Source of the DNA: Brenneria roseae subsp. roseae
GTDB lineage: Bacteria > Pseudomonadota > Gammaproteobacteria > Enterobacterales > Enterobacteriaceae
Length of the DNA stretch: 64,000 nt
Reading direction: 5' to 3'
NCBI RefSeq assembly: GCF_003115845.1
Contig: NZ_KZ819025.1
Span: forward strand, 245,640 to 309,639
Under the pieces are notes generated by a model. The model was given only the letters and a program-made list of their open reading frames with translations, searched no databases and was not told where the DNA came from. A program made the translations under genes and the position numbers. Positions 1-7,811 of this stretch are shown one piece after another. The stretch's first letter is position 1; each line of letters opens with the position of its first letter.

Positions 1-555
1 CCCGATTGTGTAATTCGTTTGTTTTTTCTTGACGGCAAGGCCAGCAACGTCGGCAATATACAAATTCTATTGCATATGGAGAAATCTTGCTTGGGAAAAA
101 ATGGGTTTTTGTAAAAAAGGTTAGTTTACCAAGCGATTCATATTGTAACACAGATTTAAACACGGTTTCTCACGATAAGCATTGATAAACATGCGTAATT
201 ATTACCATAAAGCGCCCATCTTGGTGAGTATCCCACATGACTTTTCAGAGTATCCGATAAAACAACGTCATCGTCAGGTCGAAAACCAGAGAAAATAAGG
301 AATAAAAGGCATGAAAATGGATTATCCCGACGAACTATCCATATTAAGAAGAATTCATGACAACACGAAGACAGCCCGACTGAGTTGACCATCGAAAGAA
401 TGGATAAGTGTGCTTGATGAAACACATCTATTATAGAATGTGTGCCGCTTCCTTAAGGGACAACGTCAGATAGGGTTCATCAGTCTGTGCTAGCCTGATT
501 GGCGGGGTTTCTCTATCCACAGTCACTGGGTATTTAAAATAAATGGAGATTTATC
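1..555. other. Upstream region of ushA, no gene called
   Basis: AT-rich stretch at the window edge. The only long open frame (156-425, minus) has no ribosome binding site and no recognisable composition or motif. A 25-codon frame on the plus strand at 311-388 has a weak AGG just before its ATG but is not supported further. A GGAG ribosome binding site at 545-548 serves ushA. No promoter with both boxes at good spacing was found. Confidence 0.5.
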
Positions 556-2208
556 ATGCGTTTTTCAATAAAAACTCTGGGCTACGCGGTTGCGGTATCG
601 CTGGCGCTGACGTCTGTAGGCGCGATGGCCTGGGAAAAAGATAAAACGTATGCCATCACAATATTGCATACAAACGATCATCACGGCCACTTCTGGCAAA
701 ATGATTATGGTGAGTATGGGTTGGCGGCACAGAAAACACTGGTTGATCAAATTCGTCAGGACGTCACCAGCAAAGGGGGGAGCGTTCTGTTGCTGTCCGG
801 CGGTGATATCAATACCGGGGTGCCTGAATCAGATTTACAGGATGCCGAGCCGGACTTTCGCGGCATGAATATGGTTGGCTATGATGCGATGGCGCTGGGT
901 AACCACGAGTTTGACAACCCGCTTTCGGTGCTGCGTCAGCAGGAGAAATGGGCCGATTTCCCGCTGCTTTCCGCCAATATTTATCAAAAGAGCACCAATA
1001 AACGTCTGTTCAAACCGTATGCCCTGTTTGATAAACAAGGGGTGAAAATTGCTGTTATCGGCCTGACAACCGACGATACCGCCAAACTGGGCAATCCTGA
1101 GTATTTTACGGATATCGAATTTCGTCAGCCCGCGACCGAGGCCAGACAGGTAGTCGATGAATTACGCCAGACGGAAAAACCGGATGTCATCATCGCGGCG
1201 ACGCATATGGGCCATTATGACGATGGTCAGCATGGCTCTAATGCGCCGGGCGATGTGGAAATGGCGCGTAGCCTGCCCGCCGGCTATCTTGACATGATTG
1301 TCGGCGGCCATTCGCAGGACCCGCTTTGTATGGCCAGCGAAAATAAAAAACAGGTGGATTATGTGCCTGGTACGCCTTGTGCCCCGGATCGTCAAAATGG
1401 CATCTGGATTGTTCAGGCACATGAATGGGGTAAATATGTCGGTCGTGCAGATTTCACTTTCCGCAATGGCGAGTTGAAACTGGAGCACTACCAGCTTATT
1501 CCGGTCAACCTGAAGAAAAAAGTCGAGAAAGCGGACGGAAAAAGTGAACGCGTTTACTACACGCAGGAAATTGCGCAAGACCCTTCCGTACTGAACATGC
1601 TGACGCCTTTCCAGGAAAAAGGTCAGGCACAACTGGATGTGAAAGTCGGCAGCGTCAACGGAAAACTGGAGGGCGATCGCAGTCAGGTTCGTTTCCATCA
1701 GACCAATTTGGCCCGGGTGCTGTTGTCCGCCCAGCTTGAGCGTGCGAACGCCGATTTTGCCGTCATGAGCGGCGGTGGCGTGCGAGACTCCATTGAATCC
1801 GGGGATATCACGTATAAAAGTGTGCTGAAAGTGCAGCCTTTTGCCAACACGCTGGTTTATGTCGATATGAAAGGCAGCGAAGTGGAAAAGTATCTGACGG
1901 TGGTCGCCAATAAAAAGGTCGATTCCGGTGCGTATGCTCAGTTTCTTAACGTCAGTCTGATTGCCGACGGTGAAGGCGTGCAGGACATCAAGATCAAAGG
2001 GGAACCGTTGCAGGCAGACCGCGTCTACCGTATGGCTACGCTGAATTTTAACGCGCTGGGTGGGGATGGGTATCCGCGTATTGATAGTTTACCCAGCTAC
2101 GTGAATACCGGGTTTATCGACGCTGAAGTCCTGAAACAGTACATTGAAACACACTCGCCGCTGGATGCCGCGGCGTATGAACCGCAAGGCGAGATTGTTT
2201 ATAAATAG
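556..2208 (+). CDS. ushA: Periplasmic UDP-sugar hydrolase / 5'-nucleotidase UshA
   Basis: 550 residues, the usual UshA length. It hydrolyses UDP-sugars and 5'-nucleotides in the periplasm so that nucleosides can be taken up. The first 25 residues form a signal peptide ending in AMA. The N-terminal metallophosphatase domain shows the metal-binding motifs TNDHHGH, GGDINTG, GNHEFDNP and GGHSQDP. The C-terminal 5'-nucleotidase domain carries the substrate-binding motif NFNALGGDGYP near residue 495. The ATG has GGAG seven bases upstream. The gene stands alone and is followed by a hairpin terminator. Family assignment is by recognition of motifs and overall sequence; no anomaly was seen. Confidence 0.96.
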   Translation: MRFSIKTLGYAVAVSLALTSVGAMAWEKDKTYAITILHTNDHHGHFWQNDYGEYGLAAQKTLVDQIRQDVTSKGGSVLLLSGGDINTGVPESDLQDAEPDFRGMNMVGYDAMALGNHEFDNPLSVLRQQEKWADFPLLSANIYQKSTNKRLFKPYALFDKQGVKIAVIGLTTDDTAKLGNPEYFTDIEFRQPATEARQVVDELRQTEKPDVIIAATHMGHYDDGQHGSNAPGDVEMARSLPAGYLDMIVGGHSQDPLCMASENKKQVDYVPGTPCAPDRQNGIWIVQAHEWGKYVGRADFTFRNGELKLEHYQLIPVNLKKKVEKADGKSERVYYTQEIAQDPSVLNMLTPFQEKGQAQLDVKVGSVNGKLEGDRSQVRFHQTNLARVLLSAQLERANADFAVMSGGGVRDSIESGDITYKSVLKVQPFANTLVYVDMKGSEVEKYLTVVANKKVDSGAYAQFLNVSLIADGEGVQDIKIKGEPLQADRVYRMATLNFNALGGDGYPRIDSLPSYVNTGFIDAEVLKQYIETHSPLDAAAYEPQGEIVYK

Positions 2209-2226
2209 CCAATCGTCGTCGTTCAG

Positions 2227-2257
2227 AGACAGACTGCTGAAAACGCAGTCTGTCTTT
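2227..2257 (+). terminator. Hairpin terminator after ushA
   Basis: A perfect 11-bp stem, AGACAGACTGC at 2227-2237 and GCAGTCTGTCT at 2245-2255 with a 7-nt loop, begins 18 bases after the ushA stop. Only three T follow, so it is a weak-tail intrinsic terminator. Confidence 0.65.
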
Positions 2258-2649
2258 ACCCACTTTTCCGTTTCTGCCGCTGGCCGGAACTAAGCGGATT
2301 TTTGGCGCGGAAAAAGATTGCCACACGTCGCTGCCGTGCTTTCCGCAGTGTGTTCCTGACCCCGCAGCTGAATGTTTCACGGCGCTGATATCGATGTCGC
2401 TATCGGCGCTTTTACTGGCGGGTATTTTCCGCTAACCGCTCACCGGACAATTCTAACCGCTTAGCTCGCTATTCTGCCTCCTACTCAAATACCCGCCGTC
2501 CGCCCCCACGCGATGCCGTAATGTGCCGCCATCATTTTCTGTATCCGAACGATGCGCTAACCCGTGTTATCGCATGAGGTGTTACCAGGGTTTACCTTTC
2601 CACAGCTAACTAAATCAAACAATGACGATTTTCAATTGAAGGATGTCTT
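2258..2649. other. btsT upstream region
   Basis: About 390 bases with no supported gene. The recognisable element is a pair of BtsR-type direct repeats (listed separately). A ribosome binding site AAGGAT lies just before the btsT ATG. No clear -35/-10 pair was identified. Confidence 0.5.
2435..2463 (+). promoter_or_regulatory. BtsR (YehT) operator: two direct repeats
   Basis: ACCGCTCA at 2435-2442 and ACCGCTTA at 2456-2463 are direct repeats separated by 13 bp (period 21 bp, two helical turns). The published E. coli BtsR site in the yjiY/btsT promoter is two repeats of ACC(G/A)CT(C/T)A with a 13-bp spacer, so both sequence and spacing match exactly. It predicts control of btsT by the pyruvate-sensing BtsS/BtsR two-component system, whose genes are not in this window. 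Confidence 0.8.
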
Positions 2650-4803
2650 ATGAAGAGCAGTACTATTCTTAAACACATCCCCTGGATGATCCTTGGGGTC
2701 ATAGGGGCTGCCTGTCTTGGCGTAGTCGCACTGCGCCGCGGCGAGCATGTCAGTGCGTTATGGATTATTGTCGCTTCTGTCGCCGTCTACCTTGTGGCTT
2801 ACCGATACTACAGCCTGTATATCGCGCAAAAAGTCATGCAGTTGGATCCGACCAGAGCGACGCCGGCCGTGGTCAATAACGACGGCCTTAACTACGTTCC
2901 GACCAACCGCAATGTGCTGTTTGGGCACCACTTTGCCGCTATCGCGGGCGCGGGTCCGCTGGTTGGGCCGGTACTGGCCGCGCAGGTCGGCTATCTGCCG
3001 GGCACGCTGTGGCTGCTGGGCGGCGTGGTGCTGGCGGGTGCTGTTCAGGACTTCATGGTGCTGTTCATTTCGACCCGTCGTAACGGCGCGTCGTTAGGCG
3101 AAATCGTTAAGAAAGAGCTGGGGCCGATTCCAGGCACGATTGCACTGTTTGGCTGCTTCCTTATCATGATCATTATTCTGGCCGTACTGGCATTGATTGT
3201 GGTTAAAGCGCTGGCAGAAAGTCCGTGGGGGGTGTTCACCGTGTGTTCCACGGTGCCGATCGCGCTGTTTATGGGCATCTACATGCGCTTTATCCGTCCG
3301 GGCCGCGTAGGCGAAGTTTCGGTTATCGGGATTGTGCTGCTGGTGATGGCGATCTGGTTTGGTGGCGTTGTCGCGCATGACCCGTACTGGGGTCCGGCGT
3401 TGACCTTCAAGGACACCACCATCACCTATACGCTGATTGGCTACGCCTTTGTTTCCGCGCTGCTGCCGGTATGGTTGATTCTGGCGCCGCGTGACTATCT
3501 GGCCACTTTCCTGAAAATCGGGGTTATCGTTGGTCTGGCTATCGGCATCGTGATCCTGAACCCGGATCTGAAAATGCCTGCGGTGACGCAGTTTGTGGAT
3601 GGCACCGGCCCGGTATGGAAAGGTACGCTGTTCCCATTCCTGTTTATCACCATTGCCTGTGGCGCGGTATCTGGCTTCCATGCGCTGATTGCTTCCGGTA
3701 CGACGCCGAAACTGCTGGCTAACGAAATGGATGCGCGTTTCATCGGCTATGGCGCCATGTTGATGGAGTCCTTCGTCGCGGTAATGGCGCTGGTTGCGGC
3801 CTCTATTATCGAACCGGGTCTGTACTTTGCGATGAACACCCCGCCTGCGGCGTTGGGTATCACCATGCCGGATCTGCACCGACTGGGCACGGCTGATGCG
3901 CCGATGATCCTGTCACAGTTGCAGGATGTTTCCGCGCACGCTGCGGCGACGGTCAGTTCCTGGGGCTTTGTCATTTCTCCTGAGCAAATCCTGCAAACGG
4001 CGAAAGACATTGGTGAACCTTCTGTTCTGAACCGTGCGGGCGGCGCCCCGACGCTGGCGGTGGGGATTGCGTACGTGTTCCATCAGATCATTCCGGGCGC
4101 CGACATGGGTTTCTGGTACCACTTCGGTATCCTGTTTGAAGCGCTGTTCATCCTGACCGCACTGGATGCGGGTACGCGTGCCGGCCGCTTTATGTTGCAG
4201 GATCTGCTGGGCAACTTTGTTCCATTCCTGAAGAAAACCGATTCGCTGGTGGCGGGTATCATCGGTACGGCTGGCTGCGTGGGTCTGTGGGGTTACCTGC
4301 TGTATCAGGGCGTTGTCGATCCGCTGGGCGGTGTGAAGAGCCTGTGGCCGCTGTTCGGTATCTCTAACCAGATGCTGGCGGCTGTGGCGCTGGTATTGGG
4401 TACGGTTATCCTGATTAAGATGAAACGTGCGCAGTACATCTGGGTGACGTTAGTACCGGCTATCTGGCTGCTGATCTGCACCACCTGGGCGCTGGGCCTG
4501 AAACTGTTCAGTGATAATCCGCAGTTGGAAGGCTTCTTCTATATGGCCAACATGTTCAAAGGCAAGATCGCCGAAGGCGGCGCCGATCTGAGCGCGCAGC
4601 AGATTGCGAATATGAACCATATTGTGACCAACAATTACACCAACGCGGGTCTGAGCATTCTGTTCCTGATCGTGGTGTACAGCATTATCGCGTACGGTAT
4701 CAAAGCCGCGCTGGAAGCCCGGAAAGCACCGGGGCGCACGGATCAGGAAACGCCGTATGTGCCGGTTCCTGAAGGTGGCGTGAAAGTCTCTTCCGGTCAC
4801 TAA
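2650..4803 (+). CDS. btsT: Pyruvate/H+ symporter BtsT (YjiY), CstA family
   Basis: 717 residues; E. coli BtsT is 716 and CstA 701. It is an inner-membrane pyruvate importer of the CstA peptide/pyruvate transporter family. The protein is hydrophobic throughout with many membrane segments and carries the family signatures FGHHFAAIAGAGPLVGP (about residue 90) and GAVSGFHALIASGTTPK. The C-terminal ending TPYVPVPEGGVKVSSGH and the N-terminus KHIPWMILGVIGA resemble BtsT more than CstA. The next two genes are yjiX and yjiA, the same order as the E. coli btsT-yjiX-yjiA locus, which separates it from the cstA-ybdD locus. The upstream BtsR repeats support the call. Confidence 0.94.
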   Translation: MKSSTILKHIPWMILGVIGAACLGVVALRRGEHVSALWIIVASVAVYLVAYRYYSLYIAQKVMQLDPTRATPAVVNNDGLNYVPTNRNVLFGHHFAAIAGAGPLVGPVLAAQVGYLPGTLWLLGGVVLAGAVQDFMVLFISTRRNGASLGEIVKKELGPIPGTIALFGCFLIMIIILAVLALIVVKALAESPWGVFTVCSTVPIALFMGIYMRFIRPGRVGEVSVIGIVLLVMAIWFGGVVAHDPYWGPALTFKDTTITYTLIGYAFVSALLPVWLILAPRDYLATFLKIGVIVGLAIGIVILNPDLKMPAVTQFVDGTGPVWKGTLFPFLFITIACGAVSGFHALIASGTTPKLLANEMDARFIGYGAMLMESFVAVMALVAASIIEPGLYFAMNTPPAALGITMPDLHRLGTADAPMILSQLQDVSAHAAATVSSWGFVISPEQILQTAKDIGEPSVLNRAGGAPTLAVGIAYVFHQIIPGADMGFWYHFGILFEALFILTALDAGTRAGRFMLQDLLGNFVPFLKKTDSLVAGIIGTAGCVGLWGYLLYQGVVDPLGGVKSLWPLFGISNQMLAAVALVLGTVILIKMKRAQYIWVTLVPAIWLLICTTWALGLKLFSDNPQLEGFFYMANMFKGKIAEGGADLSAQQIANMNHIVTNNYTNAGLSILFLIVVYSIIAYGIKAALEARKAPGRTDQETPYVPVPEGGVKVSSGH

Positions 4804-4872
4804 GTATCACTATCCCGTCAGATTTTGGGAGACGGCTAGCACGGTCGGAACGCAAAAGATGACGGGTCTGTC

Positions 4873-4909
4873 TACCCTGTATAATGTATAACGTTATACA
4901 GGGTATTTT
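4873..4909 (+). terminator. Intrinsic terminator or attenuator between btsT and yjiX
   Basis: A perfect 12-bp inverted repeat, TACCCTGTATAA at 4873-4884 and TTATACAGGGTA at 4894-4905, is followed by TTTT. It lies 39 bases before the yjiX start, so it could reduce read-through from btsT into yjiX-yjiA. A longer outer pairing, CCCGTCA (4814-4820) with TGACGGG (4860-4866), lies just upstream. Confidence 0.75.
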
Positions 4910-4948
4910 CATATAGCGACCGTCGTTTGCGGTGGCCCGGAGGTGATG

Positions 4949-5152
4949 ATGTTTGGCAATCTGGGAAAAGCAGGAAAGTATTTGGGCCAGGCGGCACGTA
5001 TGCTGGTTGGTATGCCGGACTACGATACCTATGTGCAGCATATGCAGACTAACCACCCTGATAAACCGATGATGACTTACGAAGAATTTTTCCGCGAGCG
5101 CCAGCAGGCGCGTTATGGCGGAGATGGCAAAGGCGGGATGCGTTGTTGTTAA
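4949..5152 (+). CDS. yjiX: Small YbdD/YjiX family protein
   Basis: 67 residues, the same length as E. coli YjiX. This is a short cytosolic protein family always found beside CstA-type transporters; its biochemical role is not established. Visible signatures are [46 protein letters not shown] and the C-terminal [11 protein letters not shown] with a terminal double Cys. Three start codons lie in a row (GTG 4943, ATG 4946, ATG 4949). The GGAGG at 4939-4943 is best placed, five bases away, for the ATG at 4949, which also gives the family length. The stop codon lies inside a short tandem repeat array. Confidence 0.88.
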   Translation: MFGNLGKAGKYLGQAARMLVGMPDYDTYVQHMQTNHPDKPMMTYEEFFRERQQARYGGDGKGGMRCC

Positions 5153-5203
5153 CAAATAAGTTGTTAACAAAATAAATTGTTAACAGATAAGCTGTTGGCA
5201 AAT
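5146..5203. repeat. Short tandem repeat spanning the yjiX stop codon
   Basis: Three near-identical 15-16 bp units beginning TTGTTAACA (5146-5160, 5161-5176, 5177-5192) are followed by a degenerate partial unit at 5193-5203. The first unit supplies the yjiX stop codon and the last ends just before the yjiA ribosome binding site. Confidence 0.8.
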
Positions 5204-5214
5204 CGGGAGCAGTT

Positions 5215-6177
5215 ATGACTCAACCACTCTATGTAACCATACTTACCGGCTTTCTGGGCGCGGGCAAAACCACGTTGTTACGCCATATTCTGAATGCCGA
5301 TCATGGTTACAAGATTGCCGTAATTGAAAATGAATTTGGTGAAGTACCGATTGATAACGCGCTGATTGGTGAGCGGGCAAGCCAAATCACGACGCTGAGC
5401 AACGGCTGTATCTGCTGTAGCCAGGCGAATGAACTGGCGGACGCGTTGCTTGATCTGTTGGATGGCGTTGATAGCGGCAAGCTGGATTTCGATCACGTCA
5501 TCATTGAATGTACCGGTATGGCCGATCCTGGTCCGGTGGCGCAGACGTTCTTCTCCCATGAGGCGCTCTGCGAGCGCTTTGTGCTGGACGGCATTATTAC
5601 GCTGGTTGATGCGGTACACGCTCAGCAGCAGCTCGATCAATTTACCATTGCCCAGTCGCAGATTGGCTATGCCGATCGGATTCTGCTAACGAAAACCGAT
5701 GTGGCGGGCGAAGATGAAACCTTGCTTGCGCGCCTCCAGCGTATCAATGCCCGCGCACCGATCTATCCGGTGATACATGGCGATATCGATCTGGGCGTTT
5801 TGTTCAATATCGAAGGCTTTATCCTTAATGACAAGCTGGCGGTGAAAACACCGGTGTTTCGCTTTATCGCGCCGACAGAAAACAATGTTCAGTCGATAGT
5901 CGTGTATCTGGATAAACCGGTTGAGCTGCCAGCCGTATCGGATGTGATGGAGAACCTGCTATTGCAGTTTTCCGATAACCTGTTGCGTTACAAAGGCATT
6001 CTGGCTATCAACGATGATGCCCGCCGCCTGCTGTTTCAGGGCGTTCAGCGTTTGTATAGCGCTGACTGGGACAGAGAATGGCGGGACGGCGAGGAAAGGC
6101 AAAGCGTGCTGGTCTTCATTGGCCAGGATCTTCCTGAACAGGAAATTCGTGACGCATTTGCTCGTCTGACGGCATAA
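5215..6177 (+). CDS. yjiA: COG0523 (CobW/P47K) GTPase YjiA
   Basis: 320 residues (E. coli YjiA 318). A cytosolic metal-binding GTPase of the SIMIBI class; related proteins act as metallochaperones, but the client of YjiA is not known. Motifs are the Walker A loop GFLGAGKTTLLR (residues 12-23), the metal-binding CICC (near 65), ECTGMADPGP, the guanine-specificity motif TKTD, and a C-terminal CobW_C domain. The ATG at 5215 has GGGAGC just upstream. It is the last gene of the btsT-yjiX-yjiA unit, with a short repeat array in the gap. Confidence 0.92.
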   Translation: MTQPLYVTILTGFLGAGKTTLLRHILNADHGYKIAVIENEFGEVPIDNALIGERASQITTLSNGCICCSQANELADALLDLLDGVDSGKLDFDHVIIECTGMADPGPVAQTFFSHEALCERFVLDGIITLVDAVHAQQQLDQFTIAQSQIGYADRILLTKTDVAGEDETLLARLQRINARAPIYPVIHGDIDLGVLFNIEGFILNDKLAVKTPVFRFIAPTENNVQSIVVYLDKPVELPAVSDVMENLLLQFSDNLLRYKGILAINDDARRLLFQGVQRLYSADWDREWRDGEERQSVLVFIGQDLPEQEIRDAFARLTA

Positions 6178-6189
6178 ATGAACCCCTTG

Positions 6190-6222
6190 TCGCCGGCCTT
6201 GTCAGGCTGGCGATGCGTTTTC
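6190..6222. terminator. Hairpin between convergent yjiA and ybaK
   Basis: TCGCCGGCC (6190-6198) pairs with GGCTGGCGA (6205-6213) over nine positions with one G-T pair, followed by a T/C-rich tract. It is placed to end yjiA transcripts. Confidence 0.55.
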
Positions 6223-6258
6223 TCTCTTTACATATTCTTGCCCGGCATAGCCGGTTGA

Positions 6259-6738
6259 TCAATCGTGTTTGGCGATATCGGCGAAGGTGGCGCGTAACAG
6301 ACGCGCCAAATCATCGGCGGCCAGCTCGATATCCAGCCCGCGTTTACCGCCCGAAATAAAAATCGTACTGAACTGGCGAGCTGGTTCGTCAATTACGGTT
6401 GGCAGCAGTTTTTTCTGTCCCAGCGGACTGATGCCCCCCACCAGATAACCGGTGACCCGTTGAGCAATGGCCGGATCGGCCATATCGGCTTTTTTCGCCG
6501 AGAGGGCGCGCGCCACTTTCTTTAAATCCAGCATCCCGGCAACCGGCGTCACGGCCACTGCCAGATTTTTGGCGTCGCCATTCAGTGAAACCAGCAGCGT
6601 TTTATAAACCTGTTCTTTATTTAATCCCAGTTTTTGGGCTGCTTCTTCGCCAAAGTTCGTTTCTTCACTGTCGTGGTGATAGCTATGCAGCGTAAAAGCA
6701 ATCTTGTTTTTCTCTAAAAGTTTTACTGCCGGTGTCAT
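6259..6738 (-). CDS. ybaK: Cys-tRNA(Pro) deacylase YbaK
   Basis: 159 residues, exactly the E. coli length. The enzyme clears cysteine wrongly attached to tRNA-Pro in trans. The YbaK/EbsC fold is shown by [12 protein letters not shown], the conserved Lys in [16 protein letters not shown], and the loop [14 protein letters not shown], which is diagnostic for this family. The ATG at 6738 is preceded by an AAGGA ribosome binding site. It lies next to ybaP, as in E. coli. Confidence 0.95.
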   Translation of the reverse strand: MTPAVKLLEKNKIAFTLHSYHHDSEETNFGEEAAQKLGLNKEQVYKTLLVSLNGDAKNLAVAVTPVAGMLDLKKVARALSAKKADMADPAIAQRVTGYLVGGISPLGQKKLLPTVIDEPARQFSTIFISGGKRGLDIELAADDLARLLRATFADIAKHD

Positions 6739-6769
6739 GATTCAAATATCCTTACGGGCGACGTTTCGC

Positions 6770-7573
6770 TCAATTTGCCTGTAACAATGTCGGTAGGTTG
6801 TCATCACCATATAAATGCAGCGCGCCCACGGCAACTACATAGTTACCGGAAGGCAGCGCCTGAAGTTGTTTCTGCCAGCGACGGTTGCGCTGATTCATCA
6901 ACAAATCGGTCATTTCATTGCTGAAGGTGGCCGGCATCTCCGGTGGGAGCTTGCCGGGCTTACGCTCCAGCCACCAGCCAACCATCGTTTGCAGCAGACG
7001 GGCGTTGGTGTGCCAGTGCCGGATTGTATCTTCCAGCAACAGCAGCCCGCCTTGTGGTAACTGCTGTAGCAGCGCGATCTGGGTATCCTGTCCCTCGAGT
7101 TCGATGATGGGCAAGCCTTGAGATTTTGCCGCTGTAATCAGTTGATAATCAATGCCGTAATCGGGTCTGAGCCCCAGTCTCTGGGCCTGATGCGCCTGTA
7201 ACATCAGGGCGGCCTGCCAGGCTGGCAAATGGTCGATGGTGCTTTCACCGATCGGCAGCGATTCGCAGATTTGCTGTAATTGATGATAGTCGGCCGGATT
7301 CAGCCGCTGTGAAAGTGGAACGTCGATTTCCGACGGTTCAAAAGGAGAACCGGTATCTGAGATGTCTGCTTCGACAATCAGGGCGGTGGCATGCTGTAGC
7401 TGTTGCAGCAGTTCGCCGGGTAATGGCGACATATCCAGACTGCCCATATGAATACTGCCAACCAGGTGAAACTGGCGTTCGTTCGCGAGTTGAATATCGA
7501 TCGCGGGATAGGCATAAGTCAGGGGCGAGATAAACCCAAGGAACGTCGCTATCCTGCGCAGTTGCTGCCACAT
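6770..7573 (-). CDS. ybaP: TraB/GumN family protein YbaP
   Basis: 267 residues (E. coli YbaP 264). The family belongs to the TIKI/GumN-type metalloprotease-like superfamily; the role of YbaP itself is not established. The two signature GxxH motifs are present, VGSIHMGS near residue 38 and VGALHLYGDDNLP near 253. A hydrophobic N-terminus (residues 7-21) suggests export or membrane anchoring. It is upstream of ybaK on the same strand with a 31-bp gap. The E. coli neighbour ybaQ, normally between ybaP and copA, is absent here. Confidence 0.9.
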   Translation of the reverse strand: MWQQLRRIATFLGFISPLTYAYPAIDIQLANERQFHLVGSIHMGSLDMSPLPGELLQQLQHATALIVEADISDTGSPFEPSEIDVPLSQRLNPADYHQLQQICESLPIGESTIDHLPAWQAALMLQAHQAQRLGLRPDYGIDYQLITAAKSQGLPIIELEGQDTQIALLQQLPQGGLLLLEDTIRHWHTNARLLQTMVGWWLERKPGKLPPEMPATFSNEMTDLLMNQRNRRWQKQLQALPSGNYVVAVGALHLYGDDNLPTLLQAN

Positions 7574-7733
7574 AAATTTCTGTCTCCGGACGTGAAGAAT
7601 CCTATGCTAAACGCTAATGCAATCAAGTTGTACTGGTTATCGGATGAAAAATGCGGATGCGGGTAAATCGGGTGGCAAATCAGGGCAGGGGGTAGTGACG
7701 TCTGGCAGCATACGCCGTACTCAGGTCGTCATG

Positions 7734-7772
7734 CCTGCGCACAAAAACACGTTCAGTGTCGTTGTGCGCAGG
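7734..7772. repeat. Long inverted repeat between copA and ybaP
   Basis: CCTGCGCACAA (7734-7744) pairs perfectly with TTGTGCGCAGG (7762-7772), and an inner ACAC/GTGT can pair inside the loop. There is no T-run on either side, so it is not a canonical intrinsic terminator. It occupies the gap where E. coli has ybaQ. Confidence 0.6.
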
Positions 7773-7811
7773 ACAATGTTGCTGCATATGGCTTTCTGCC
7801 GGTAAAGCCGA

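Noticed and set aside
156..425. 89-codon minus-strand frame before ushA
   Set aside because: No ribosome binding site, no recognisable motif, AT-rich non-coding composition.
3094..3879. 261-codon frame antisense to btsT
   Set aside because: Unusual Arg/His/Gln-rich composition typical of antisense reading of a membrane protein gene.
2650..4803. Calling the transporter CstA
   Set aside because: Sequence ends, the BtsR operator and the yjiX-yjiA neighbours all indicate BtsT.
5146..5203. Short regular repeats as a CRISPR array
   Set aside because: Units are 15-16 bp and directly abut one another with no spacers.
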